From contig NZ_VTAV01000002.1 of the NCBI RefSeq assembly GCF_008180195.1, forward strand, positions 186,001 to 250,000: a stretch of DNA of 64,000 bases, given 5' to 3'. The notes under the pieces were generated by a model that saw only the letters and a program-made list of their open reading frames with translations, had not been told where the DNA came from and searched no databases. Both the position numbers and the translations under genes were made by a program. The stretch's first letter is position 1, and each line of letters opens with the position of its first letter. The stretch comes from Sphingobacterium phlebotomi (GTDB lineage: Bacteria > Bacteroidota > Bacteroidia > Sphingobacteriales > Sphingobacteriaceae). Shown here in pieces: positions 54,390-63,584 of this stretch.

Positions 54390-55979
54390 ATGAAAGCAAC
54401 ATACATTGATTATAGTGATACCGGTAGTTTTTCGCAAACACTTCTAGCATACCTCGCCAACGATGAACAGTTGGCGTCTTTTTATGGGCAAAGACCTACA
54501 CTGGAAGGATTTAAGAAACAGATAGCCGAAAAAAAAAGTTTTTCTCATAGAGAATTATTAACAAAAGAACTTCGGAAGCAATACGGATCGCTTTTGGCCC
54601 AATCTCCAGAAGTGGAAGCTAACATCACGTTGCTGGAAGATAAAAAGACATTTACAGTCACGACAGGGCATCAACTCAATATATTTACAGGTCCACTTTA
54701 TTTTATTTTTAAGATTGTTACAGCCATACGGTTGGCCAAAGATTTAAAAGAAGCGTATCCGGAATATTCGTTTGTGCCCGTCTATTGGATGGCAACAGAG
54801 GACCATGATTTTGCAGAAATCAATAACACGAAAGTATTCGGTAAGAGAATCATATGGGACACACCAGCCGTCTCTGCTACGGGACGGATGTCCACAGATG
54901 ATATTGCCGACACCGTAAAACAATATTGTGGGACGTTTGGGCTATCGGCCAACGCGGAGAAATTAAAAACGATCGTGGAGCATGCTTACCTTCAAAATCA
55001 GTCTCTTGCAGCGGCTACGCGGCATATGGTAAATGAGCTGTTCAAACCGTATGGATTGGTCATTATGGATGCAGATGCTAAAGCGTTAAAAAAGGTTTTT
55101 GCACCCATAATCGCTTCCGATATTTTTGAAGAGAATAGTTTTAAAACCATTGAAAACACATCTAGACAGCTGGAGAAGTTAGGCTACCATACCCAGGTGC
55201 ACGCACGGGAAATCAACTTTTTTTACTTAACGGATGAATCTCGCGAGCGCATTGTGCGGACGGAAGATGGCAGGTTTGAAGTATTGCACCGTGATCTTTA
55301 TTTTTCGGAAGAGGAGTTAAGGGCAGAAATAGCACAACATCCTGAACGATTTAGTCCGAATGTCGTAATGCGCCCCTTGTATCAGGAGCTTATCCTTCCA
55401 AATTTGGCGTATATTGGCGGAGGGGCCGAGATTGTGTATTGGCTGCAATTGAAAGCTAACTTTGATCACTATCAAATTCCTTTTCCGATTCTCGTTCCAC
55501 GTAATTCTGCCATGATTACAGATGATCAAATTGCGGGAAAGATTTTTCGGTTAGATTTGACATTCAAAAGTATCTTTAAACCAACCGATGTATTAAAGAA
55601 TGACTATGTTCGTCGGCAGACGAAACATCGGTTAAACTTGCGTGACGAGTGGATGGAATTTAATGCCATCTTCGGAAAGATTAAATTGCGGGCACATAAA
55701 ATTGATCCGAGCTTGGGTCCAAGTACGGAGGCGGTAAAAGCACGCTTGAAAAAAGCGATTAATAATTTGGAAAAGAAGCTGCTGAAAGCTGATAAGCACA
55801 ATCATGAAGATGCGCTTATACAGATAGAACGCGTGAAAGATAAACTGTTTCCCGGCGGGGGATTACAGGAACGGACGGAAAACTTTGCTTCCTTGTATTT
55901 GAAACATGGGGATGATCTTATTCGAGATCTTGATAAATACTTCAACCCACTGGATTTTAAATTTACGATTATATATTAA
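54390..55979 (+). CDS. bshC: Bacillithiol biosynthesis cysteine-adding enzyme
   Basis: 529 residues, the usual BshC size. Characteristic segments are T-V-T-T-G-H-Q-L-N-I-F-T-G-P-L-Y (near residue 90), V-Y-W-M-A-T-E-D-H-D-F-A-E-I (near 126) and the C-terminal coiled-coil region (about 445-480). BshC joins cysteine to glucosaminyl-malate to complete bacillithiol, the low-molecular-weight thiol of Bacteroidota and Firmicutes. bshA and bshB are not in the window. A Crp-type regulator begins 8 bp later and may be in the same operon. Confidence 0.95.
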   Translation: MKATYIDYSDTGSFSQTLLAYLANDEQLASFYGQRPTLEGFKKQIAEKKSFSHRELLTKELRKQYGSLLAQSPEVEANITLLEDKKTFTVTTGHQLNIFTGPLYFIFKIVTAIRLAKDLKEAYPEYSFVPVYWMATEDHDFAEINNTKVFGKRIIWDTPAVSATGRMSTDDIADTVKQYCGTFGLSANAEKLKTIVEHAYLQNQSLAAATRHMVNELFKPYGLVIMDADAKALKKVFAPIIASDIFEENSFKTIENTSRQLEKLGYHTQVHAREINFFYLTDESRERIVRTEDGRFEVLHRDLYFSEEELRAEIAQHPERFSPNVVMRPLYQELILPNLAYIGGGAEIVYWLQLKANFDHYQIPFPILVPRNSAMITDDQIAGKIFRLDLTFKSIFKPTDVLKNDYVRRQTKHRLNLRDEWMEFNAIFGKIKLRAHKIDPSLGPSTEAVKARLKKAINNLEKKLLKADKHNHEDALIQIERVKDKLFPGGGLQERTENFASLYLKHGDDLIRDLDKYFNPLDFKFTIIY

Positions 55980-55987
55980 TAGCGTTT

Positions 55988-56602
55988 ATGGAGTTCAATT
56001 GGAGAGAAAGTAATTTTTACAAGTATTATACGGAGAAAGCCGAGCTCACCGAAGAGGTTTTTGAAGAATTAGAACCCTACTTCTCGTTTAGGGAAGTGGC
56101 TCACCATCATTATCTACTTCGGGAAGGGGAAGTGAGCCGTTATACGTTTTTTGTAGAATCAGGCCTGTTGCAGTCCTTTTCTTTGGATGAAAAAGGAGGT
56201 GAACATATCCTGCAATTTGCACCGGAAAACTGGATAGTATCGGATCGGGCAGGTCAATATTTTAATAAGCCTTCCGATTTTTATATCAAGGCGATAGAGC
56301 CGTCTATTATCGTCTTTGTCCAACAGGAATTTATGGAAAAGGCGTCTTTGCAAAGTGCCGCATTTGCCTGCTTTATGGAGAGCTCGCTACAGCGGAATAT
56401 TTACATGCAGCAGCAACGCATAAATTCCTTATTGGCGATGACGGCGAAAGAACGTTATCTGCTGTTTATGGAGACGTATCCGAGTTTGTTGCAGCGGGTT
56501 CCACAATGGATGATTGCGTCGTACCTAGGTATTACGCCGGAGAGTCTTAGCCGCGTACGTCGTGAATTGTTAATGGAGTCGGGGAGTAAGAAAAGAGATT
56601 AG
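55988..56602 (+). CDS. Crp/Fnr-family transcriptional regulator
   Basis: 204 residues. An N-terminal cyclic-nucleotide-binding-like beta roll (about 25-130) and a C-terminal winged helix-turn-helix (W-M-I-A-S-Y-L-G-I-T-P-E-S-L-S-R-V-R, near 176-193) are visible. There are no Cys for an Fnr-type cluster, and the typical cAMP pocket G-E-x-R-A is absent, so the ligand is unknown. It follows bshC by 8 bp and its stop overlaps the convergent ctlX gene by 4 bp. Confidence 0.88.
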   Translation: MEFNWRESNFYKYYTEKAELTEEVFEELEPYFSFREVAHHHYLLREGEVSRYTFFVESGLLQSFSLDEKGGEHILQFAPENWIVSDRAGQYFNKPSDFYIKAIEPSIIVFVQQEFMEKASLQSAAFACFMESSLQRNIYMQQQRINSLLAMTAKERYLLFMETYPSLLQRVPQWMIASYLGITPESLSRVRRELLMESGSKKRD

Positions 56603-57513
56603 TAAAATACCTCGGCAAGCATACATCGCGCACTGCCACCACCACCTCTTTCAATGGTATCCAACGGGCTGTGTATAATCTCTCCCCAAGAACGCAATAA
56701 ACTTAACTGTTCTGTTGTAAAACAGCGATATGCTTGTGAGCTCATTACAATAAAAGGTTCTCCCTTAATAGACCGTACTTCCAGGATATTCCCTGCGAAA
56801 GAATTCACTTGGTTCTCCGATATATCTACTATCTTTTTTCCAGTTTCTTCTAACCGTTTAATCAAATTCATTTTTTCATACCGATTGTCGATGCTCTCGG
56901 TGCACACGACGGCAAACTGTGTTCCTACGGACATCATCACATTGGTGTGGTAGATGGGTTTGCGTAACCCGGTTACCGTTTGATTGGCTTCAAAAATAAA
57001 GATTTCATACCCCAGGTCAAGACAAAATTGATGCGCAATACCTGCGTCGGCACGGGGAGATAATGCACAATAGGCAATCCGGTTTATGCGATCTAGGATT
57101 AGGCTGCCTGTTCCCTCTAAAAAGCGGTTTTCTTTCTCAAAATCGGTATAATCTATAATATCGTCAAACGTCAAGCCCCATCGGTGCAGTGCGTCCAGGT
57201 AATGCAACCTACGTTCCCGCCGTCTGTTTTCCGCAAACATGGGGTACTGAACTGCTGTTCGTTTATGAAATGAAATACAGTTGTTCGGGAAAATACTATC
57301 TGGCGTATCATACTTTCCTTCATCTTGTATGACAAGCGTATTTATTTCATGCGCGTTGAGCGCGTTTACAAAATTATCAAACTCAGTTTGCGCTTGTGCA
57401 ACCAGATCAGGATCTGCGATATCCTCTTGAAAATAATTGTTTACGGCTGTCTCTTCGTTCTTACGAAATCGAAAAGGTCGAACTAAAAGTAACGTATCTG
57501 TTGTTTGTAACAT
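56599..57513 (-). CDS. CtlX-like citrulline utilisation hydrolase
   Basis: 304 residues with the amidinotransferase/arginine deiminase fold. The three catalytic elements are visible: Glu in L-E-G-T-G-S-L near 132, His in Y-H-T-N-V-M-M-S near 188, and the C-terminal Cys in G-G-G-S-A-R-C-M-L-A-E near 298. CtlX-type proteins act on citrulline or related guanidino compounds; the exact substrate is unproven. It is 11 bp downstream of another member of the same superfamily, so both enzymes are probably made together. Confidence 0.8.
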   Translation of the reverse strand: MLQTTDTLLLVRPFRFRKNEETAVNNYFQEDIADPDLVAQAQTEFDNFVNALNAHEINTLVIQDEGKYDTPDSIFPNNCISFHKRTAVQYPMFAENRRRERRLHYLDALHRWGLTFDDIIDYTDFEKENRFLEGTGSLILDRINRIAYCALSPRADAGIAHQFCLDLGYEIFIFEANQTVTGLRKPIYHTNVMMSVGTQFAVVCTESIDNRYEKMNLIKRLEETGKKIVDISENQVNSFAGNILEVRSIKGEPFIVMSSQAYRCFTTEQLSLLRSWGEIIHSPLDTIERGGGGSARCMLAEVFY

Positions 57514-57524
57514 GGCGCCATGGC

Positions 57525-58439
57525 TTAATCCCTATATAAGGGAAGGGTAGAGCATCGCAAGAGCCCCTCCTGCTTACCAATTTCGTGATAAGGAACTTCT
57601 TCCACATGAAATCCTTGATCCCTGAGCCAGTGATTGAGACGATCGAACCGTCGTTCGGTCACTACGACATCTTCTGAAATAGAAAATACGTTGCTGTACA
57701 TTTCATACATTTCGTCTGCTGTTATGTTGAAGATGTTTTCTCCTCCGAAGAGTTTGCGGAGATAAAGATAGTCCGTTGGATTCCGAAAACCGCCCGGATA
57801 AATGATAGCCTTATCCCTGCCTACAGGTTGAAAGCAGCAATCCAAGTGGAGGGCATTTTCCCGTGGATTGGTCATCGATTTGATAAGATCAAATTCTTTC
57901 ACAATTTTGTTGGGAAACGTATCCTTCAAAAATTGCACTCCTTTCGTGTTCGTTCTGGCTGTATTTAAAGAAGGATAATCATCACCCGTGTATGTTCCCA
58001 CAAAAAGATATTCATTCCATAGGATGACATCCCCGCCTTCAATATGTATTTCCTCCGGCGCTTCAATGAGATCCTCTGGTATGATTTGTTTGACAATATG
58101 CTCCATTGCTCGCCACTCTTCGGCACGGTCGGGAAGGATGTTTGCCTTTATAAAATAGTGGTCTATAACAAAGCCGATATCGCGCGAGAATATTTGGTTT
58201 AAATCGGGTATCAACTCGGGTCTATATACTTTTACCCCATATCGCTCCAATACATCATGAAAGGCAGATATCTCAAAAACCATATCCGACTCTACGGGAT
58301 AAGTACCTGCTAATATATGTTCCAGAGACTTCGGATCGTAAGCCTCTTCTGCTTTCGGAGCTGGCCCGTTTTGGTTCGCAATGCCTAATACAACAGCCCT
58401 TAATCTTCCCGTTTCGTTTGTCACCTGGAGTTTTATCAT
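57525..58439 (-). CDS. Amidinotransferase-superfamily guanidino hydrolase (DDAH/ADI-like)
   Basis: 304 residues with the five-bladed pentein fold. Catalytic residues can be seen: Glu in H-I-E-G-G-D-V near 134, His in A-L-H-L-D-C-C-F near 198 and Cys in L-L-R-C-S-T-L near 297. The family includes arginine deiminase, dimethylarginine hydrolase and glycine amidinotransferase. Same fold and length as the CtlX-like protein made from the next gene; they differ greatly in sequence. Together they may convert arginine-related guanidino compounds stepwise, though no transporter or regulator adjoins them. Confidence 0.8.
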   Translation of the reverse strand: MIKLQVTNETGRLRAVVLGIANQNGPAPKAEEAYDPKSLEHILAGTYPVESDMVFEISAFHDVLERYGVKVYRPELIPDLNQIFSRDIGFVIDHYFIKANILPDRAEEWRAMEHIVKQIIPEDLIEAPEEIHIEGGDVILWNEYLFVGTYTGDDYPSLNTARTNTKGVQFLKDTFPNKIVKEFDLIKSMTNPRENALHLDCCFQPVGRDKAIIYPGGFRNPTDYLYLRKLFGGENIFNITADEMYEMYSNVFSISEDVVVTERRFDRLNHWLRDQGFHVEEVPYHEIGKQEGLLRCSTLPLYRD

Positions 58440-58505
58440 AAAGGTTGCTTTTTATTTACTACTGTCCTAAAGTTAAGCAATTTACGCTGCGGAGACTAAT
58501 TTTTG

Positions 58506-58541
58506 TATCGAAATATATTATTGATAAGTTTCTTGTAGAAA
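58506..58541 (+). repeat. 36-bp direct repeat, copy 1
   Basis: This 36-base sequence recurs identically at 59515-59550. Similarity continues for about 45 further bases at lower identity, including a shared CTGTTTTTA. It contains a TTTCT/AGAAA hairpin. It lies between the guanidino-hydrolase gene and DUF423. Confidence 0.9.
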
Positions 58542-58607
58542 GGTTAATAAATTGGGAATAAAAGCTGTTTTTAGATTAATTCCTTTTAACGGAAGATCAA
58601 CGAAATT

Positions 58608-58985
58608 TTATAGAAAACTGATTAATAAACCAAGCCAACCGGAAATCATAAATAGCCCGCCCAATGGGGTAATCGGGCCTAAAAATCGTAAACCGTCTGC
58701 TTTCCAATATTCTTTGAAAGAAAGTAGATAGATGCTGCCGGAAAACAGAACAGCTCCGTAAAAGACCCCGTAGTATGCCCATTTTTCACTCGTTGAGTCG
58801 AAATCCAATAAGGATCCGATAATCAACAGATATAAGGCGGCATACATTTGATACCGCACGCCGACCTCAAATGACGCCATTTTATCTTCGGGCAAGATTT
58901 GTTTGAAAGCGTGGGCTCCAAAAGCGCCCAGTACAATAGCTATAATACCCAACGACGCACCACTTATCAAGACAATTTTTTCCAT
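58608..58985 (-). CDS. DUF423 family membrane protein
   Basis: 125 residues with four hydrophobic segments (about 6-25, 42-60, 70-88 and 98-122). The family signature G-A-F-G-A-H-A-F-K near residue 21 and the C-terminal I-T-P-L-G-G-L-F-M-I-S-G-W near 105 are clear. Function of DUF423 (YgdD) proteins is not established. It lies in the segment bracketed by the 36-bp repeats. Confidence 0.9.
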   Translation of the reverse strand: MEKIVLISGASLGIIAIVLGAFGAHAFKQILPEDKMASFEVGVRYQMYAALYLLIIGSLLDFDSTSEKWAYYGVFYGAVLFSGSIYLLSFKEYWKADGLRFLGPITPLGGLFMISGWLGLLISFL

Positions 58986-59113
58986 AGCATATTAATAAAG
59001 GGAATATCTGTTGTAAGCTGCTCGACCTCCTTGTTTGGTTCCTCCACATATTGACTATAAGATGCCAAGGAAGACTCCGTCTGTAGGGAAAATAAAAGAA
59101 AGCGATTCTTCAT
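58967..59113 (-). CDS. Possible small protein overlapping the DUF423 start
   Basis: 48 residues from the ATG at 59113 (M-K-N-R-F-L-L-F-S-L), overlapping the start of the DUF423 gene by 19 bases. No family is recognised and there is no clear promoter. It could be a genuine small peptide, a leader whose translation affects DUF423, or chance. Confidence 0.2.
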   Translation of the reverse strand: MKNRFLLFSLQTESSLASYSQYVEEPNKEVEQLTTDIPFINMLWKKLS

Positions 59114-59155
59114 ATAATCTGTTTTTTGTAAAAACGTAGTTAAAAATAGCAAGAA

Positions 59156-59185
59156 GAAGCGGTATTTTCAACAAGATACCGCTTC
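59156..59185. terminator. Hairpin, possible terminator
   Basis: GAAGCGGTAT (59156-59165) pairs perfectly with ATACCGCTTC (59176-59185) around a 10-base loop; the plus strand continues to CCTTTTT 12 bases later. It may belong to the remnant gene. Confidence 0.4.
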
Positions 59186-59338
59186 CGGTGGAGCCTTTTT
59201 AAGCTTAATGTTGCTCACGGCATTATTTGGATGTTGCTCAAGTGTCGTCAACTTTAAATGAACCATATACAAAGCCTCAAATTCTCTTGAAGCTTTTTTG
59301 TATTCTCCGTAGGGGAATGACAATCTTCGTATGTCAAT
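59168..59338 (-). pseudogene. Coding-like fragment without start codon
   Basis: On the minus strand 56 codons are open up to a TGA at 59168-59170, but an in-frame stop (TAG, 59339-59341) cuts it off upstream and there is no good ATG. The peptide (S-F-P-Y-G-E-Y-K-K-A-S-R-E-F-E-A-L-Y) faintly resembles the linker before the Fis-type domain of sigma-54 regulators. This is a weak resemblance, and the stretch may be non-coding. Confidence 0.25.
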
Positions 59339-59514
59339 CTATTTATCATAAGGTCACATTTTTTCCTTTCCCAAATCATCGAATTGCTCACTGGTTTGAC
59401 AAACGATCTTTCCACCTTAACTGCCCATCTATTTTAAGGTACATCAAAGACGAGGTGCTACAAAAAGCAATTGAAATATTGAAGCACTGATTTTAAATCA
59501 TTTTGCAATTTTCA

Positions 59515-59550
59515 TATCGAAATATATTATTGATAAGTTTCTTGTAGAAA
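59515..59550 (+). repeat. 36-bp direct repeat, copy 2
   Basis: Identical to 58506-58541 and in the same orientation; it lies upstream of the gcvP promoter. The two copies are about 1 kb apart and bracket DUF423 and the remnant region. Confidence 0.9.
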
Positions 59551-59692
59551 AATTAGTAATTATAAAAAGAAAACTGTTTTTATTTTGATTTTCTTTAAAT
59601 ATAGTTGTGTATAAAAAAAATACCGTAAACTATAATGAACATACAGCGCTATACTCGACTCTTGGTTCCTATTAATTTCAATGATAAAACCG

Positions 59693-59700
59693 TATCTTTG
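59693..59700 (+). promoter_or_regulatory. -7 box of gcvP
   Basis: TATCTTTG is a perfect TAnnTTTG and gives a leader of about 80 bases. The nearest TTG (59662) is 28 bp away, longer than usual. No glycine riboswitch structure was recognised. Confidence 0.45.
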
Positions 59701-59785
59701 CGGTCTCAAAATATCGGAAAATATCTTTCTAAAAAGGTCTGCATAAGATGGTTTAGGACGATGCAACAGAAAAGTTAATCGCGAC

Positions 59786-62659
59786 ATGAGCAACGTATTT
59801 TATCAAGAAAAATTTCAGGACCGCCACAACGGCCCGAGAGCGGAAGAGGCACAGGAAATGTTAGGCTATTTAGGACTACAATCACTAGATGAGCTTATTG
59901 AACAGACAGTCCCTCGTCAGATTAGGTTAAAGAAACCACTAGCGTTGCCTGCGGCATGGAGCGAAAAGGCATATTTAGCCAAAATCCAGCGAATCGCAGA
60001 TAAAAATAAAGTATTCAAATCCTATATCGGGCAAGGATATTATGACGTGGCTGTTCCTGCCGTTATTCAGCGAAACGTACTGGAAAATCCAGGATGGTAT
60101 ACACAATATACACCTTATCAAGCAGAGATTGCCCAAGGGCGTCTACAAGCCCTGTTAAATTTCCAAACAGCGATTGCTGACCTGACTGGCCTTGAAATTG
60201 CGAATGCTTCCCTGCTAGACGAAGCTACCGCTGCTGCGGAGGCGATGTTTATGCTATACAGTGCACGTAAAAATAAAGCAGCAAATGTATTCCTGGTAAC
60301 CCCTAATATCTACCCGCAGACATTGGATGTACTTCAAACCAGAGCCGTACCGTTTGGTGTGGAAATCCGTGTGGCCGATCTGGAAGAAGAAAACTTGACT
60401 GAAGATATATTCGCGGCACTTATTCAGTATCCAGCCGCGGATGGTACGATTACGGATTATGCTAGTTTTACCGAAACAGCTCACGATAAAAACATGACCA
60501 TATGTGTCATAGCCGACTTAATGTCGTTGGCATTGCTGACTCCTCCGGGAGAATGGGGAGCCGATGTTGTTGTCGGGAACTCACAGCGTTTCGGTGTACC
60601 GATGGGATTCGGCGGACCACATGCCGCGTTTTTTGCTACAAAAGAAGCGTATAAGCGGAATATTCCCGGACGTATTATCGGTGTTACTTCCGATGCTAGT
60701 GGCAATTATGCGCTGCGTATGGCATTGCAAACAAGGGAGCAACATATTCGTCGTGACAAGGCCTCTTCTAATATTTGTACAGCACAAGCGCTGTTGGCGA
60801 TTATGGCATCGTTCTATGCGGTGTACCATGGCCCTCAAGGCATAAAAGATATAGCAACGCGTATCAATGACTTAACCAAACTGCTGGATAAGGCATTGCA
60901 GGATCTTGGTTACGATCAAATCAATGAAACGTATTTTGATACTTTACGTGTCGCAGTTGTTGACCATGTTGGTGCGTTGAAGGCAGAAGCCCTCAACAAT
61001 GAACTGAATTTCTTTTACCATGAAGGAATAGTTGGCATTTCCTTAGATGAAACCACAGCTTTTGAGGACATCGAAACCATTGTAAAAGTGTTTGCCAAAA
61101 TCAAAGGAAAATCTTGGAACGATGTTGATCTACGCAACTTGGTCGATCAATTGGAGTCTTCTATTCCATCGGAAGCGGTTCGTACCTCTCCTTATCTTAC
61201 CCATCCGATTTTTAATAGCTATCACTCCGAGAGTGAAATGCTTAGGTATATCAAATCATTGGAGGCTAAAGATCTATCGTTGTGTCACTCCATGATTCCG
61301 TTGGGCTCTTGTACCATGAAACTAAATGCAACTACCGAGATGTTGCCGCTGACATGGGCACATTTTGGCGGCTTGCATCCATTTGCTCCTGTCGATCAGA
61401 CATCCGGCTATATGCAACTTATCAACGAGTTGAACGATTGGTTGTCCGAGATCACCGGATTTGCGAAGATGTCATTTCAGCCAAATTCGGGAGCACAAGG
61501 TGAATATGCAGGACTGATGGTAATACGTGCCTATCATGAAAGTCGCGGTGAGGGGCATCGCAATGTTTGTTTGATTCCTGCTTCAGCACATGGAACAAAT
61601 CCTGCGTCAGCATCTATGGCGGGATTGAAAGTGGTTGTTGTCAAATGTGATGCGTATGGTAATATCGACGTAGCGGATCTTCGGGCAAAAGCAGAAGAAC
61701 ACGCTGCAAACTTAAATTCCTTGATGGTAACTTACCCTTCAACCCATGGGGTTTTCGAGGAATCGATTATCGAAATATGTGAAATTATTCACCAAAACGG
61801 CGGACAGGTATATATGGACGGTGCAAATATGAACGCACAGGTAGGTTTGACCAGTCCCGGTTTTATCGGAGCAGATGTATGTCACTTAAACTTACATAAG
61901 ACCTTCTGTATTCCGCATGGTGGCGGTGGACCGGGTATGGGGCCAATTGGTGTGGCGGCACATCTGGTGCCCTTCCTGCCAAATCACGAGGTTATAGAAA
62001 TATCTGGTGAACAAGGTATTTCGGCCGTATCAGCAGCTCCCTTTGGATCGGCTTCCATCTTGACCATTTCGTATGCTTATATTGCGATGATGGGAGGAGA
62101 AGGGCTGACGGATGCAACCAAAACAGCGATCTTGAACGCAAATTACATCAAAGCACGTTTAGAAAACCATTATCCTGTACTATATGCAGGAACGAATGGC
62201 CGTTGTGCGCATGAAATGATATTGGATTGTCGGGCATTCAAGAGTGTAGGCATCGAAGTGGGTGATATCGCTAAACGTTTAATGGACTATGGTTTCCATG
62301 CACCTACGGTATCTTTTCCCGTGGCAGGCACATTGATGGTAGAACCTACCGAATCCGAGTCCAAGGCCGAACTAGATCGTTTTTGCGATGCGTTGGTTGC
62401 CATCCGCTCTGAAATTGCTGCTGTAGAAGCAGGTGAGGTTGATCAAAAGGACAATGTATTGAAACATGCCCCACATACAGCAGAGGTTGTTTCTGCCGAT
62501 GAATGGAATAGGCCCTATACGCGCCAAACGGCAGCTTATCCACTTCCTTATTTAAAAGCGAATAAGTTCTGGCCATCGGTAGGACGGGTAAATGATTCAC
62601 AAGGGGATAGAACATTAATCTGTTCATGTCCGTCTATCGAAGAATACGCGGAAGCGTAA
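59786..62659 (+). CDS. gcvP: Glycine dehydrogenase (decarboxylating), P protein
   Basis: 957 residues, a single-chain P protein with the two homologous halves fused. The pyridoxal phosphate Lys lies in [17 protein letters not shown] near residue 709, following [12 protein letters not shown] near 601. It decarboxylates glycine and loads the aminomethyl group on lipoyl-H protein. gcvT is elsewhere in the window, so the system is split. A strong terminator follows. Confidence 0.97.
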   Translation: MSNVFYQEKFQDRHNGPRAEEAQEMLGYLGLQSLDELIEQTVPRQIRLKKPLALPAAWSEKAYLAKIQRIADKNKVFKSYIGQGYYDVAVPAVIQRNVLENPGWYTQYTPYQAEIAQGRLQALLNFQTAIADLTGLEIANASLLDEATAAAEAMFMLYSARKNKAANVFLVTPNIYPQTLDVLQTRAVPFGVEIRVADLEEENLTEDIFAALIQYPAADGTITDYASFTETAHDKNMTICVIADLMSLALLTPPGEWGADVVVGNSQRFGVPMGFGGPHAAFFATKEAYKRNIPGRIIGVTSDASGNYALRMALQTREQHIRRDKASSNICTAQALLAIMASFYAVYHGPQGIKDIATRINDLTKLLDKALQDLGYDQINETYFDTLRVAVVDHVGALKAEALNNELNFFYHEGIVGISLDETTAFEDIETIVKVFAKIKGKSWNDVDLRNLVDQLESSIPSEAVRTSPYLTHPIFNSYHSESEMLRYIKSLEAKDLSLCHSMIPLGSCTMKLNATTEMLPLTWAHFGGLHPFAPVDQTSGYMQLINELNDWLSEITGFAKMSFQPNSGAQGEYAGLMVIRAYHESRGEGHRNVCLIPASAHGTNPASASMAGLKVVVVKCDAYGNIDVADLRAKAEEHAANLNSLMVTYPSTHGVFEESIIEICEIIHQNGGQVYMDGANMNAQVGLTSPGFIGADVCHLNLHKTFCIPHGGGGPGMGPIGVAAHLVPFLPNHEVIEISGEQGISAVSAAPFGSASILTISYAYIAMMGGEGLTDATKTAILNANYIKARLENHYPVLYAGTNGRCAHEMILDCRAFKSVGIEVGDIAKRLMDYGFHAPTVSFPVAGTLMVEPTESESKAELDRFCDALVAIRSEIAAVEAGEVDQKDNVLKHAPHTAEVVSADEWNRPYTRQTAAYPLPYLKANKFWPSVGRVNDSQGDRTLICSCPSIEEYAEA

Positions 62660-62699
62660 AATAGTCTTCCTGCTTGTCGAAAATGAGGAGGTCTGAAGG

Positions 62700-62733
62700 A
62701 CTCCTGCGATTTTATAATTGCAGGAGTTTTTTT
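62700..62733 (+). terminator. Rho-independent terminator after gcvP
   Basis: ACTCCTGC and GCAGGAGT form an 8-bp stem around a 12-base loop, followed by seven T. Confidence 0.85.
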
Positions 62734-62757
62734 ATTTTAGGGAAAACTTAATCTTTT

Positions 62758-63510
62758 ATGATGGCGATATCGAGGATAATAGCTTTTGTTGGACTGTTTA
62801 TTCTAAGCGGGGGAATAGTTTCTAATGCCCAAGAAACTCTTTTTGAGTTTGGAGAACGGAAGAATTTTAATACCATGATAAACGACGTGCCGGAAGCAGA
62901 GACGTTAAAATGGATTGACGTTAATACGACCGATACAACTTGGTATCGCGACGGGGATAAGCTTGTGTGTAAAGGTTTGCCGATTGGTGTGGTGCGCTCG
63001 GAAAAGATGTATCAAAATTTTATTATGCATGTAGAGTGGCGTCACATGGAGAAAGGAGGAAACTCAGGAATCTTTGTGTGGTGTGATGCACAACCGGAGG
63101 AACATAATAGGCTACCAAGCGGGGTAGAGGTACAGATGTTGGAGCTGGATTGGGTAAATCAGCATAAGCGTAATGGGGAAACGCCACCCATTGCTTACGT
63201 ACACGGTGAACTTTTCGGGGCAGGAAAAGTGACTACCGTGCCGGATAACCCCAGAGGAGTGCGGAGTAAATCGATTGAGAACAGGTGTTTGGGTGTTGGT
63301 GAATGGAACAAATATACTGTAGTTTGTGTTGACGGAACTATTAAACTCGCTGTTAACGGGAAATTTGTAAACGGTATACGTGAATCGTCTAAAAGAAAGG
63401 GATATTTATGCCTCGAATCGGAAGGAGCTCAAATAGCGTTCAGGAATCTACAGATTATCGAATTGGACAATGGATACATCCTGCCAGAGCACATCGTAGA
63501 GGAGCTTTAG
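62758..63510 (+). CDS. DUF1080 (3-keto-disaccharide hydrolase-type) secreted protein
   Basis: 250 residues with a signal peptide (cleavage near S-N-A-Q). The concanavalin-like jelly-roll of DUF1080 is visible: F-I-M-H-V-E-W-R (near 90), G-G-N-S-G-I-F-V-W (near 100), G-V-E-V-Q-M-L-E (near 122) and E-W-N-K-Y-T-V-V (near 181). Some relatives hydrolyse 3-keto-glycosides in the periplasm, and others are of unknown function. There is no partner glucoside 3-dehydrogenase nearby. Confidence 0.85.
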   Translation: MMAISRIIAFVGLFILSGGIVSNAQETLFEFGERKNFNTMINDVPEAETLKWIDVNTTDTTWYRDGDKLVCKGLPIGVVRSEKMYQNFIMHVEWRHMEKGGNSGIFVWCDAQPEEHNRLPSGVEVQMLELDWVNQHKRNGETPPIAYVHGELFGAGKVTTVPDNPRGVRSKSIENRCLGVGEWNKYTVVCVDGTIKLAVNGKFVNGIRESSKRKGYLCLESEGAQIAFRNLQIIELDNGYILPEHIVEEL

Positions 63511-63584
63511 GAATTGGAGCATTTATTGCTTTGTAGTGATGTATAATGTAGGAGGCTCAGGTCACTAAAATATATTGATAAATA

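Larger units (their letters stand above)
58986..59785. other. 800-bp region without a convincing intact gene
   Basis: Between DUF423 and gcvP. It holds the small overlapping frame at 58967-59113, a hairpin at 59156-59185, a coding-like minus-strand fragment at 59168-59338, an unconvincing plus-strand frame at 59227-59490 (87 codons, no recognisable motif), the second 36-bp repeat at 59515 and the gcvP promoter. It looks like a decayed insertion or gene remnant. Confidence 0.6.

Noticed and set aside
59227..59490. 87-codon plus-strand open frame between DUF423 and gcvP
   Set aside because: No recognisable domain, unusual composition, and a coding-like fragment on the other strand; kept only as part of the remnant region.
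59701..59785. Glycine riboswitch in the gcvP leader
   Set aside because: The leader is only about 80 bases and A/T-rich, with no tandem aptamer-like structure.
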